Source of the DNA: Streptomyces sp. SN-593
Lineage (GTDB): Bacteria > Actinomycetota > Actinomycetes > Streptomycetales > Streptomycetaceae
DNA: 64,000 bases
Assembly: GCF_016756395.1 (NCBI RefSeq)
Contig: NZ_AP018365.1
Span: forward strand, 62,001-126,000
Direction: 5' to 3'
In this document: positions 44,162 through 51,993 of the stretch, in pieces
How positions within the stretch are numbered: position 1 is the first letter of the stretch
Layout of the letters: each line of letters opens with the position of its first letter
The notes under the pieces: model-generated
The model's input: the letters and a program-made list of their open reading frames with translations, nothing else
What the model was told of the DNA's origin: nothing
The model's database searches: none
Translations under genes and position numbers: made by a program

Positions 44162-44791
44162 TCAGGTGAGCAGACCGGTGCGGTAGGCGGCGGCCACCGC
44201 CGCGGCGCGGTCGCGGACGCCGAGCTTGGCGTACAAGTGCAGCAGGTGGGTCTTGACGGTGGCCTCGCTGATGAACAGGTGCCGGGCCGCCTCTCGGTTG
44301 GTGGTGCCCGCCGCGACCAGCCGCAGCACCTCCAGCTCGCGGTCGGTGAGGGTCTGCGCGGGCGCGACGGGCTCGCGCACCCGGCCGATGAGCTTCTGCG
44401 CGACGGTGGGCGCGAGCACCGGCTGCCCCTGGTGGGCGGCGCGCACCGCGCGGACGAGTTCGTCGCGCGGCGCGTCCTTCAGCAGGTAGCCGGTGGCGCC
44501 CGCCTCGATCGCGGGCAGCACGTCGGCGTCGCTGTCGTACGTGGTGAGCACCAGCACGTGGACGGCGGGGGCACGCTCGCGCAGCAGGCCGATCGCCTCG
44601 ACACCGCCCATTCGCGGCATCCGCAGGTCCATCAGCACCACGTCCACGCCGAGCGCGAGCGCCCGGTCCACGGCCTCGGCCCCGTCGGCGGCCTCGCCGG
44701 CGACCTCGAAGTCCGGGTCGCCGTCGAAGACACCGCGCAGGCCGTCCCTCACGACGGGGTGGTCGTCGGCGACGAGCAGGCGAATGGTCAC
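44162..44791 (-). CDS. NarL/FixJ-type response regulator
   Basis: This is a 209-residue two-component response regulator. The receiver domain shows LLVADDHPVVRDGL, the phosphoacceptor D55 in VVLMDLRMP and the lysine in GYLLKDAP. The LuxR-type helix-turn-helix is LTDRELEVLRLVAAGTTNREAARHLFISEATVKTHL. GTG 44791 overlaps the kinase stop as GTGA. It is the last gene of a four-gene operon (ATPase, permease, kinase, regulator) and probably controls the transporter genes and possibly remote targets. Confidence 0.93.
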   Translation of the reverse strand: MTIRLLVADDHPVVRDGLRGVFDGDPDFEVAGEAADGAEAVDRALALGVDVVLMDLRMPRMGGVEAIGLLRERAPAVHVLVLTTYDSDADVLPAIEAGATGYLLKDAPRDELVRAVRAAHQGQPVLAPTVAQKLIGRVREPVAPAQTLTDRELEVLRLVAAGTTNREAARHLFISEATVKTHLLHLYAKLGVRDRAAAVAAAYRTGLLT

Positions 44792-46326
44792 AGGCCATTG
44801 TCCACGACGCCCGCCGTTCCGCCGCCCGCGCGGGTGTCCACGGGGCCGGACCGGCCGGCTTCACCACGACGCGGCGCGGGCGCGGTTGAGGGAAGCGGCG
44901 CGGGCGGCGGGTGGGGTACGGAGGACGGCAGGGGTGGCCGCTCGATCCCGGGCGGCATCGCGGGAGCCGTGGCCGGTCCGGGCAGGGGTGCGAGCGCGGG
45001 GACACCGGCGCTCAGCACCGTCCCGTCGCCCGGCGCGCTCTCGATCGTCAGCGAGCCGCCGACCTGGCGCAGCCGCCGGCGCATCGCGGTGAGCCCGAAC
45101 CCGTGGCCGTCGGCGCGCTGTTCCGCGCGCTCGCGCGCATCGGCGTCGAAGCCGGCGCCGTCGTCGAGGACGTCGAGGACGACGACCTCGTGGGTGTAGG
45201 TGAGGGTCAGCCCGGCGCGGCGGGCGCCGGAGTGCTTGGCGATGTTGGCCAGCCCCTCCTGCGCGGTGCGGAACAGCACGACCTCCAGCGCGGGGGGCAG
45301 CGGCACCGCCTCGCCGCTCACCTCGACCCGCACCTCGATCCCCGAGGTCTCGGTCCACTGCTCGGCCAGGCCGCCGATGGCACCGGGCAGGTGGGCCGCG
45401 GTGTCCAGCGGCCCGGGCCGCATCGCCTGCACCGAGCGGCGGGCCTCGGCCAGCGACTCCCTGGCCAGCCGCCGGGCCGTTCCCAGGTGCCGCCCGCGGC
45501 GCTCGGGGTCGTCGTCGAACCGGTCCGCGGCCTCGAGTTGGGTGACGATGCCGGTCAGGCCCTGCGCGATCGTGTCGTGGATCTCGCCGGCCATCCGCTG
45601 CCGCTCGTCGAGGATGCCGGCCTCCCGGGCCTGCGTGATCAGCTGCGCCTGGAGGCCGGCGTTCTCCTCCATCGTCTCGTGCAGCCGCCGGTTGGCCTCG
45701 GCGAGTTCGTCGATCGTCCGCATCCGCCGCAGGCTGCGCTGGTCGTCGGCGATGACCTGGTGGACGACCACGCCGGCCAGCACCATGTTGACCACCAGGA
45801 GCGCGGCGTAGGCGCCGATGACACGGCCGTGCAGGTTGCCGGCGCCGCCGATCTGGCACAGCGCCATCGTCGCGGCGGTCACCGCCACGGCCGGCGGGCG
45901 CAGCCAGGTCGGCAGCACACCGGCGTGCAGGTAGCCGGTGAAGGCGAAGAACCCGTAGAACGGGCTGAGCAGGGCCAGGGCGACGATGAAGGCGGTCAGC
46001 CCGGCGTGGTAGGCGATCGCCCGACCCCGGCGCCGGGCGGGCGCCGGGTAGGGCACTTCCATGCGCCACATCCACAGCGCGGCGCCCGCGGACAGGACCG
46101 GCTGCCCCCACAGGTGCGCGCGGTCGTGTCCGCCCAGCGCCTCCGCCAGTGCCAGGGCGATCAGCAGGCCGCCGTAGGGCAGGTAGCGCTGGACCGGGAA
46201 GGACTCGTCGCCGGGCCGTGGTGCGTCCCGCGAGCCGGACCCGGTGGCCCCGGACCCGGCGGCCCGGGCGCGCCGTCCGGCCGGCTCCGGGACGGGGGCG
46301 GGCCGGGGCGCGCGCTTGGCGTTCAC
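44788..46326 (-). CDS. Sensor histidine kinase (HisKA_3 type)
   Basis: This is a 512-residue kinase. The N-terminal membrane domain holds about six hydrophobic segments (residues about 40-195) with short loops, so it has no large external sensor. The dimerisation domain holds the phosphoacceptor H250 in MAGEIHDTIAQGLTGIV. The ATPase domain shows LFRTAQEGLANIAKHSGA (N box), DDGAGFD and GFGLTAMRRRL. The last 70 residues are Pro/Ala-rich. The intramembrane-sensing layout with adjacent ABC genes resembles systems that sense membrane-active compounds through transporter or lipid signals (inference). Start GTG 46326, 7 bases after the permease stop. Confidence 0.92.
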   Translation of the reverse strand: MNAKRAPRPAPVPEPAGRRARAAGSGATGSGSRDAPRPGDESFPVQRYLPYGGLLIALALAEALGGHDRAHLWGQPVLSAGAALWMWRMEVPYPAPARRRGRAIAYHAGLTAFIVALALLSPFYGFFAFTGYLHAGVLPTWLRPPAVAVTAATMALCQIGGAGNLHGRVIGAYAALLVVNMVLAGVVVHQVIADDQRSLRRMRTIDELAEANRRLHETMEENAGLQAQLITQAREAGILDERQRMAGEIHDTIAQGLTGIVTQLEAADRFDDDPERRGRHLGTARRLARESLAEARRSVQAMRPGPLDTAAHLPGAIGGLAEQWTETSGIEVRVEVSGEAVPLPPALEVVLFRTAQEGLANIAKHSGARRAGLTLTYTHEVVVLDVLDDGAGFDADARERAEQRADGHGFGLTAMRRRLRQVGGSLTIESAPGDGTVLSAGVPALAPLPGPATAPAMPPGIERPPLPSSVPHPPPAPLPSTAPAPRRGEAGRSGPVDTRAGGGTAGVVDNGL

Positions 46327-46333
46327 GGCCCCA

Positions 46334-47131
46334 TCATTCCCAACGGAAGGAGCGCACCGCCACCAGGCTGCCGAGCACGGTGTACCCGGCCAGGACCAGC
46401 AGGTGCTGCCACAGGGCGCCGTCGCCGGACCACGCGGCCGTCACCGCGCCGAACGGGACGTAGGCGCCGGCCCCCCGCAGCGTGGGCGGCATCTCCGCGA
46501 CGGGGAAGTACAGGCCGCTGAAGAAGAAGTTGACCACCATGACGGGCACGCCGCAGCCGGTGGCCGCGCTCGCGGTGGGCGCCAGCGCGGCGACCACCAG
46601 GCCGAGGGCGAGGACGGCGGTGCTGCCCAGCACGAACGCGGCGGCCACGGTGCCCGGGTCGGACGGCGGCGTGACGTGGAAGGCCAGCCGGCCGACGGCG
46701 ACGACGAGGACGACGCCGGCCACGATCAGCACGGCCACGACGGCCAGCAGCGCGGCGAGCATCCCGGCGACGGGCACCGGGCTCACCGACATCCGCCGCA
46801 GGACGCCCTTCTCGCGCAGGGTCGCCATGATCGTCGGGAGCATGACGCAGCCCAGGAAGAGCGGCACCATCCCGGCGATCGTCGGCACGTAGACGTCGAT
46901 GACGCTCCTGCCGCCGAGCGCGGCGGTGTCCTTCGTGAAGGCGGGGATGTTGCCGAAGAGGACCACCATCCCCAGCGGGAGGAGCAGCCAGAAGACGGCG
47001 GCGGGTTCGCGCAGCAGCAGCCTGCCCTGGGTCACGGTCAGGGCGCGCAGGCCCCGGCGGGTCGTCCGGGGTGCGGAGGCAGCGGCGGGGGCGGCCGGCG
47101 CGGAGGGGGTTGCGGGTGCCGTGGCGCTCAT
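46334..47131 (-). CDS. ABC-2 type transporter permease
   Basis: This is a 265-residue permease with about six transmembrane helices, for example AVFWLLLPLGMVVLFGNIPAF, GMVPLFLGCVMLPTIMATLREKGVLRRM and LAALLAVVAVLIVAGVVLVVAV. The conserved cytoplasmic motif MATLREKGVLRRMSVSPV is typical of DrrB/ABC2 exporters. It pairs with the ATPase encoded just upstream (ATGA overlap) to form an exporter for drugs or lipids. Confidence 0.9.
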   Translation of the reverse strand: MSATAPATPSAPAAPAAASAPRTTRRGLRALTVTQGRLLLREPAAVFWLLLPLGMVVLFGNIPAFTKDTAALGGRSVIDVYVPTIAGMVPLFLGCVMLPTIMATLREKGVLRRMSVSPVPVAGMLAALLAVVAVLIVAGVVLVVAVGRLAFHVTPPSDPGTVAAAFVLGSTAVLALGLVVAALAPTASAATGCGVPVMVVNFFFSGLYFPVAEMPPTLRGAGAYVPFGAVTAAWSGDGALWQHLLVLAGYTVLGSLVAVRSFRWE

Positions 47132-48075
47132 CGGGAGGTCCTTGCCTGTGCGGGGCGGGTGGTCGGGGAGGTGGCGGCGCCGGAGCCGGTGAGCGCGAGG
47201 AACGCGTCGTCGAGGGTGGCCTGTTCGACCCTCAGGTCCGCGGCGATGACGCGGCGCCGGGCGAGCAGGGAGGTCACGGCGAGCACCAGGTTCGCGTCGC
47301 CGGTGACCTCGATCCGCCCGCCGTGACGGGTCAGGCCGGTCACCTCGGGCAGCGCGCGCAGGACCGCGTCGTCGAAGTCGTCGGGGAGCCGGAAGCGCAT
47401 CCGCTGGCCGCGGTCGCCGCGCGCCGCCAGGCCCGCCGGGGTGTCCACGGCGACCACCCGGCCGGCGTCGATCAGCGCGACCCGGTCGCACAGCCGCTCG
47501 GCCTCCTCCATGAAGTGGGTGACCAGTACGACGGTCACACCGGAGTCGCGGACCTGCTCGACCAGGTCCCAGGTGGCGCGCCGCGCGTGCGGGTCCAGGT
47601 CGGTGGTCAGCTCGTCCAGGACGACGGCGCGGGGACGGCCGACCATCGCCAGCGCGATGGCCAGGCGCTGCTTCTGCCCGCCGGAGAGCTTCCGGTAGCG
47701 GGCGGCCGCCTTGTCGCGCAGGCCGAGCCGGTCCAGCAGCTCGCCGGTGTCGGCGGGCCGGCGGTGGAAGGACGCGAACAGGTCGAGGATCTCGCCGACG
47801 GTGAGCCTGTCCGGCAGTCCGCACTCCTGGAGCTGGACGCCGAGCACCTGGCGCAGCGCGTCGCGCTCCCGGGAGGGGTCGAGGCCGAGCACGGACACGG
47901 TGCCGGCGTCCGGGACCCGCAGGCCGGACAGGCACTCCACCGTGGTGGTCTTGCCGGCGCCGTTCGGACCGAGGATGCCGAAGACCTCGCCCTCCCGGAC
48001 CGTGAACGACACGTCGTGCACGGCGGTGACCTCGCCGTAGGTCTTGCGCAGGCCGTCGACCTCGATGACCGTCAT
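47128..48075 (-). CDS. ABC transporter ATP-binding protein (DrrA-like)
   Basis: This is a 315-residue ATPase. Walker A reads GPNGAGKTTT, the Q-loop region VLGVQLQECGL, the signature LSGGQKQRLAIALAM, Walker B AVVLDELTT with the following D-loop, and the switch histidine VTHFMEE. The C-terminal 90 residues form the DrrA-type extension. It is the first gene of a minus-strand operon with permease, kinase and regulator. ATG 48075 is chosen because MTVIEVDGLRKTYG is the family start; a longer in-frame start at 48369 lies inside unrelated sequence. Confidence 0.93.
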   Translation of the reverse strand: MTVIEVDGLRKTYGEVTAVHDVSFTVREGEVFGILGPNGAGKTTTVECLSGLRVPDAGTVSVLGLDPSRERDALRQVLGVQLQECGLPDRLTVGEILDLFASFHRRPADTGELLDRLGLRDKAAARYRKLSGGQKQRLAIALAMVGRPRAVVLDELTTDLDPHARRATWDLVEQVRDSGVTVVLVTHFMEEAERLCDRVALIDAGRVVAVDTPAGLAARGDRGQRMRFRLPDDFDDAVLRALPEVTGLTRHGGRIEVTGDANLVLAVTSLLARRRVIAADLRVEQATLDDAFLALTGSGAATSPTTRPAQARTSR

Positions 48076-48301
48076 TCGTACGCCTCTTCCCGTGGGCCGC
48101 TGCGGTGCGGGCGGCGGGTGTCCGCCGTCGTGCAGCAGCGTCCCGCCGCGGCGGGTGCGGGCGGATCGACCACCGGGGCGCGGCCCGGCGGCGATGGGTG
48201 GACCCAGGGCATCCACCGATCGGTTGACACCCGCGCCCGGGGCCGGCGGCAGGCGGCAGGCGGACGACGGCTCGCGCGCGCCGCCTGCCGTCGGCCCGGC
48301 G

Positions 48302-48541
48302 AACACCAACGGCATCGCCCTGCTTGCGGCCGACCCCGCGGCGGCGCTGCGCCGGGTGACGGTGCCCACGCTGGTGGCCGGGGTGGGCTCCGACCGGCTC
48401 TACCCCCGGCCCGGCAGCGGGAGGCGGCCGCGAGCATCGCGCGCCGACCGGATGCGGACGCTCCGGTCGCCGTGCGGGCACGACGGCTTCCTGATCGGGG
48501 TGGACCAGGTGGCGGCGCTGGTCCGCGAGTTGACGGCCGGA
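48302..48541 (+). pseudogene. Remnant of MetX-like homoserine acetyltransferase (alpha/beta hydrolase)
   Basis: The plus-strand translation reads ALRRVTVPTLVAGVGSDRLYP, then after a disturbed stretch TLRSPCGHDGFLIGVDQVAALVRELTAG. These are the C-terminal Asp and His motifs of MetX-type homoserine O-acetyltransferases. Between them the homologous residues (RQREAAASIA) lie in another frame, so at least two frameshifts are present, and the N-terminal two thirds are gone. The fragment lies in the 671-base gap between the ABC operon and the FhuF-like gene. No other function is seen in that gap. Confidence 0.6.
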
Positions 48542-48746
48542 ACGGCGGTGCGGACCCGGGGGGTGGCCGGCCGCCACAGGGTGCGGCGGGGGTGCGTGAC
48601 CCGCGGTGACGTGCGCGTCCGCCCGCCCGTGGGCCGCCCGTCCGTGGACATGGCCCGCCCCGGCCGGGGCGGGACGGTGGGGGACGCCGGGAGGCGGGTT
48701 CCACGTGTCCGTGCGGCGCCCGCCCGCGCCGCCGCATCATGGTGGC

Positions 48747-49646
48747 GTGGTGCACGAAGACGAGGTGCGGGCGGCCCTGGCGGAGCTGGGGCCGTTCTTC
48801 GCGGTCGAGGCGGCCGAGGCCGTGGGAGCGATCGGGACGGACGGCGCTGCCTCCGGCGGCTGGCGCTCCATGGCGGAGCTGGCCGACGGAAGCGACGTGT
48901 CGGCCGCCCGGGTGGCCGCCGTCCGCGAGGTGCTGGCACGGGACGGCGGACAGCGGGCGGACGCGGTCGAGGAACGGGTGGCCGCGTCGGTGGCCCACCT
49001 CGGCCTGGTGGCCCGGCTGCTCTCCCCTTACCTGGCCCTGGCGGTGCTGTACGGGCGGGTGCCCGAGCGGGTACGGCTCCGCGACCTGCGCTGGCGGCCC
49101 GTGCTCGGCGGGCCCTACCCGCTGGCGCTGCCGCCGCTCGCGGACCGCGGCGCGTCGGCGCCCTGCCCCCGGGACGCGGGCGGTGCTCCCGCGGCAGGCA
49201 CGGCACCCTCCCCTGCCCCTGCCCCTGCCCCTGCCCCACACGGAGCCCGCCCCGGGGCGCCGCGCGCGTGCCCCGGGCCGTGGACGGACCTCGACGCGGT
49301 CGCGGACGCCTTCGCGGACACGGTCTGCGCGGGTGCGGTGGCGGAGGTCGGCGGCGCCTTCAGGGGCTTCCGCGTGGCCGCGCCCATCCTGCGGGGCAAC
49401 GTCGCGTCCGCGGTGAACGGCGCGGCGCGGACGATCGGCGCGGCCCGCCCGGAGGCCGCCGCGCGGGCCCGCGCCCTGGCCGGGCTGCTGCTGGAGCGCG
49501 GCCCGCTGCGCGGCGCCGGCCGGCTCGCCCCCGAGGGGGCCTTCCGGCGGCTGAGCTGCTGCCTGATCTACCGGGCGGCACCAGGCGGCCGCGGGGCTCT
49601 GTGCGGGGACTGTGCGCTCTCGCATGTGCCGGTGCGCCCCCGATGA
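48747..49646 (+). CDS. FhuF-like (2Fe-2S) protein, putative ferric siderophore reductase
   Basis: This is a 299-residue protein whose C-terminus carries the FhuF cluster motif: CC (271-272), ten or more residues, then CGDC (286-289). FhuF-type proteins bind a 2Fe-2S cluster and reduce ferric siderophores in the cytoplasm. The mid-section SVAHLGLVARLLSPYLALAVLYGRVP and the late helix GNVASAVNGAARTI are family-like. A Pro/Ala-rich insert (bases about 49165-49260) includes a CCCCTGCCCCTG microsatellite. GTG 48747 or 48750 is the start. No siderophore genes are nearby; the next gene is a nickel transporter behind a metal-regulator box. Confidence 0.8.
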   Translation: MVHEDEVRAALAELGPFFAVEAAEAVGAIGTDGAASGGWRSMAELADGSDVSAARVAAVREVLARDGGQRADAVEERVAASVAHLGLVARLLSPYLALAVLYGRVPERVRLRDLRWRPVLGGPYPLALPPLADRGASAPCPRDAGGAPAAGTAPSPAPAPAPAPHGARPGAPRACPGPWTDLDAVADAFADTVCAGAVAEVGGAFRGFRVAAPILRGNVASAVNGAARTIGAARPEAAARARALAGLLLERGPLRGAGRLAPEGAFRRLSCCLIYRAAPGGRGALCGDCALSHVPVRPR

Positions 49647-49681
49647 AGCAGGTCGGGGCGGTGGGGGCATGACGGCACCGC

Positions 49682-49706
49682 CTTGTTGCGAGTAATTTGC
49701 AACAAG
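49682..49706. promoter_or_regulatory. Nur-like box (nickel-responsive Fur family) before nickel transporter
   Basis: CTTGTTGC and GCAACAAG are perfect 8-base arms around GAGTAATTT. The core TTGCGA-GTAAT-TTGCAA fits the Streptomyces Nur consensus tTGCaa-N5-ttGCAA at all but one position. It lies 48 bases upstream of the transporter start. Nickel repression through Nur is inferred from the match. Confidence 0.65.
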
Positions 49707-49754
49707 TAACATGTCGCACCGAGGTGTCCCGCCCCCATCGCAAAGGACGCAACG

Positions 49755-50891
49755 TTGACCTCCACCATCGAGACCCCCTCCGCTCCGGGGTCCCGTCTGC
49801 ACCGCATATCGGCGTCGATGACGCGCGCCGAGTGGACCCGGCTCGGCGGCATGGCCGCGTTCATCGTGGCGCTGCACGTCATCGGCTGGTTCACGCTCGC
49901 GGTGATCGTCGCGCCGCACCACTACCGGACCGGCACCGGCGTGTTCGGGGTGGGCATCGGCGTCACCGCCTACACGCTCGGGATGCGGCACGCCTTCGAC
50001 GCCGACCACATCGCGGCCATCGACAACACCACCCGGAAGCTGATGGGCGAGGGCAAGCGCCCGCTGTCGGTGGGCTTCTGGTTCTCCCTCGGCCACTCCT
50101 CGATCGTCTTCGCGCTGGCCTTCCTGCTCTCACTGGGCGTCAGGTCGCTCGCCGACCCGGTCGAGAACGACAACTCCGGGCTGCACGACGTCACCGGCTG
50201 GATCGGCACCACCGTCTCGGGCACGTTCCTGTACGCCATCGCGCTGGTCAACCTGCTGATCCTGGTCGGGATCTGGAAGGTCTTCCGGCGGATGCGGCAC
50301 GGCGAGTTCGACGAGGCGGCGCTGGAGGACCAGCTCAACAACCGCGGCTTCATGAACCGGCTGCTCGGCCGCCTGATGAAGTCCGTCACCAACCCGTGGC
50401 AGATGTACCCCATCGGCCTCCTCTTCGGGCTGGGCTTCGACACCGCCACCGAGATCGCGCTGCTCGTCCTGGCCGGCTCCGGCGCCGCCTCCGGCCTGCC
50501 CTGGTACGCGATCCTCTGCCTGCCGGTCCTGTTCGCCGCCGGGATGTGCCTGCTGGACACCATCGACGGCTCGTTCATGAACTTCGCGTACGAGTGGGCG
50601 TTCTCCAAGCCGGTCCGCAAGGTCTACTACAACCTCACCATCACCGGCCTGTCCGTCGCGGTCGCCCTGATCATCGGCACCGTCGAACTGCTCGGCCTGA
50701 TCTCCGACAAGGCCGGCCTACACGGCGCCTTCTGGGACTGGGTCGGCGGGCTGGACCTGAACATCATCGGCTACGTCATCGTCGGGCTGTTCTTCCTCAC
50801 CTGGGCCGCCGCGCTCCTGGTGTGGAAGTACGGCAACATCGAGGAGAAGTGGTCCAGCGGCCTGCGCACGGCCGACAGCCCGACGGATTAG
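49755..50891 (+). CDS. NiCoT-family nickel/cobalt transporter (HoxN/NixA)
   Basis: This is a 378-residue permease with about eight transmembrane helices that imports Ni2+ or Co2+ with high affinity. The signature RHAFDADHIAAIDNTTRK in helix II contains the metal-binding His and Asp residues. Further family motifs are FSLGHSSIVF, LGFDTATEIALL and GMCLLDTIDGSFMNFAYEWAF. TTG 49755 has AGGA at 8 bases. A Nur-like palindrome upstream suggests repression when nickel is sufficient. No urease or hydrogenase genes are in the window, so the nickel user (for example SodN) is elsewhere. Confidence 0.93.
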   Translation: MTSTIETPSAPGSRLHRISASMTRAEWTRLGGMAAFIVALHVIGWFTLAVIVAPHHYRTGTGVFGVGIGVTAYTLGMRHAFDADHIAAIDNTTRKLMGEGKRPLSVGFWFSLGHSSIVFALAFLLSLGVRSLADPVENDNSGLHDVTGWIGTTVSGTFLYAIALVNLLILVGIWKVFRRMRHGEFDEAALEDQLNNRGFMNRLLGRLMKSVTNPWQMYPIGLLFGLGFDTATEIALLVLAGSGAASGLPWYAILCLPVLFAAGMCLLDTIDGSFMNFAYEWAFSKPVRKVYYNLTITGLSVAVALIIGTVELLGLISDKAGLHGAFWDWVGGLDLNIIGYVIVGLFFLTWAAALLVWKYGNIEEKWSSGLRTADSPTD

Positions 50892-50911
50892 TCCCCGCCC
50901 CGCGCCTCCCG

Positions 50912-50947
50912 CGTACCGCCCGCCCGCGGTGACGGGCGGGCGGTACG
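50912..50947. terminator. Bidirectional hairpin between convergent genes
   Basis: Perfect 15-base arms starting CGTACCGCCCGCCCG surround a 6-base loop, placed between the nickel transporter and the convergent methyltransferase. Confidence 0.75.
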
Positions 50948-50972
50948 TCCGCGGCGGGGCGGCCGCCTTCGG

Positions 50973-51803
50973 TCAGGGGCGGGTGGCGAGGACGACCGTG
51001 GCGTTCATGTCGTCGTCGTGGGCGGTGTCCGCGGTGAGGCCGCAGGCGCGCAGGGCCCGCAGGGCGCCGGGCACCTGGGCCCGGCTGGTCTCGGACAGCA
51101 TGGTGCCGCCGGGGGCCAGCCAGGTGCCGGCCTCGCGCGCCACCCGGCGCAGCAGGTCGAGCCCGTCGGCGCCGCCGTCGAGCGCGAGCGGCGCCTCATG
51201 GTCGCGCGCCTCGGAGGGCAGCAGCGGGATCTCGCGGGTGGGCACGTACGGGACGTTCGCGGTGAGCACGTCCACCCGCCCGCGCAACGCGGCCGGCAGC
51301 GGCGCGAACAGGTCCCCCTCGTACACCTGGCCGCGCGCGGCCGCGAGGTTGCGGCTTGCGTACCGTACGGCCGCCGGGTCCAGGTCGGCGGCGTGCAGTT
51401 CGACGCCGGGCGCGGCCGCGGCGAGCGCGGCGCCGACTGCTCCCGACCCGCAGCACAGATCGAGTACCACCGCACCCGGGCGCAGCAGCGCGGCCGCACG
51501 GGCGACGAGGAACTCGGTGCGCCGGCGCGGTACGAACACGCCGGGGCCGACGGAGATCCGCAGCCCGGCGAACTCGGCCCAGCCGACGACGTGTTCGAGT
51601 GGCAGTCCGCCGGCGCGCCGCTCCACCATCCCGGCCAGCTCCTGCGGGGAGCCGGCGGCCGCGAGCAGCAGGCTCGCCTCCTCCTCGGCGAAGACGCAGC
51701 CGGCGGCGCGCAGCGAGGCGACGATGTCGTCCATCCGCGGCCAGACCGGTCGCGGTGGCCGGACCGTGGTGTCGGGGCGGGCTTCGAAACGGGGTTCTGG
51801 CAT
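50973..51803 (-). CDS. PrmC-related putative protein N5-glutamine methyltransferase
   Basis: This is a 276-residue SAM-dependent methyltransferase of the group related to the release-factor methyltransferase PrmC/HemK. The N-terminal helical domain (GLPLEHVVGWAEFAGLRISVGPGVFVPRRRTEFLV) and the SAM motif VVLDLCCGSGAVGAAL are typical. The catalytic NPPY of PrmC reads NVPYVPT here. The actinomycete PrmC-like side branch carries such changes, so its substrate may not be release factors. ATG 51803 is used; ATG 51734 would skip a Pro/Arg-rich lead. Confidence 0.85.
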   Translation of the reverse strand: MPEPRFEARPDTTVRPPRPVWPRMDDIVASLRAAGCVFAEEEASLLLAAAGSPQELAGMVERRAGGLPLEHVVGWAEFAGLRISVGPGVFVPRRRTEFLVARAAALLRPGAVVLDLCCGSGAVGAALAAAAPGVELHAADLDPAAVRYASRNLAAARGQVYEGDLFAPLPAALRGRVDVLTANVPYVPTREIPLLPSEARDHEAPLALDGGADGLDLLRRVAREAGTWLAPGGTMLSETSRAQVPGALRALRACGLTADTAHDDDMNATVVLATRP

Positions 51804-51993
51804 GGGCGTGGTGCCTTTCGGGAAGCGCGTGCCCTCCCGGGCCGTGCCGTCGCGCGTGACGCCGAGGTCAGCGCGCGCGGCCGTGCGGGGGGAGCGACCG
51901 GTGTGTCCTGCTGGGGTTGACCGTTCCCACCTCCTCGGCTCGTCACGGGGCGCGCGGCCGGCCGGACGGACCGGCGGCGCCGCGCCGACCAAC

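Noticed and set aside
47071..48609. Long open frames opposite the ABC ATPase and across the following gap
   Set aside because: They are by-products of very high GC content; the minus-strand gene has clear ABC motifs. Only the MetX-like part of the gap was kept, as a remnant.
49647..49754. Cobalamin riboswitch upstream of the nickel/cobalt transporter
   Set aside because: The gap is only 108 bases and holds a Nur-like palindrome; no B12-box or room for the riboswitch fold.
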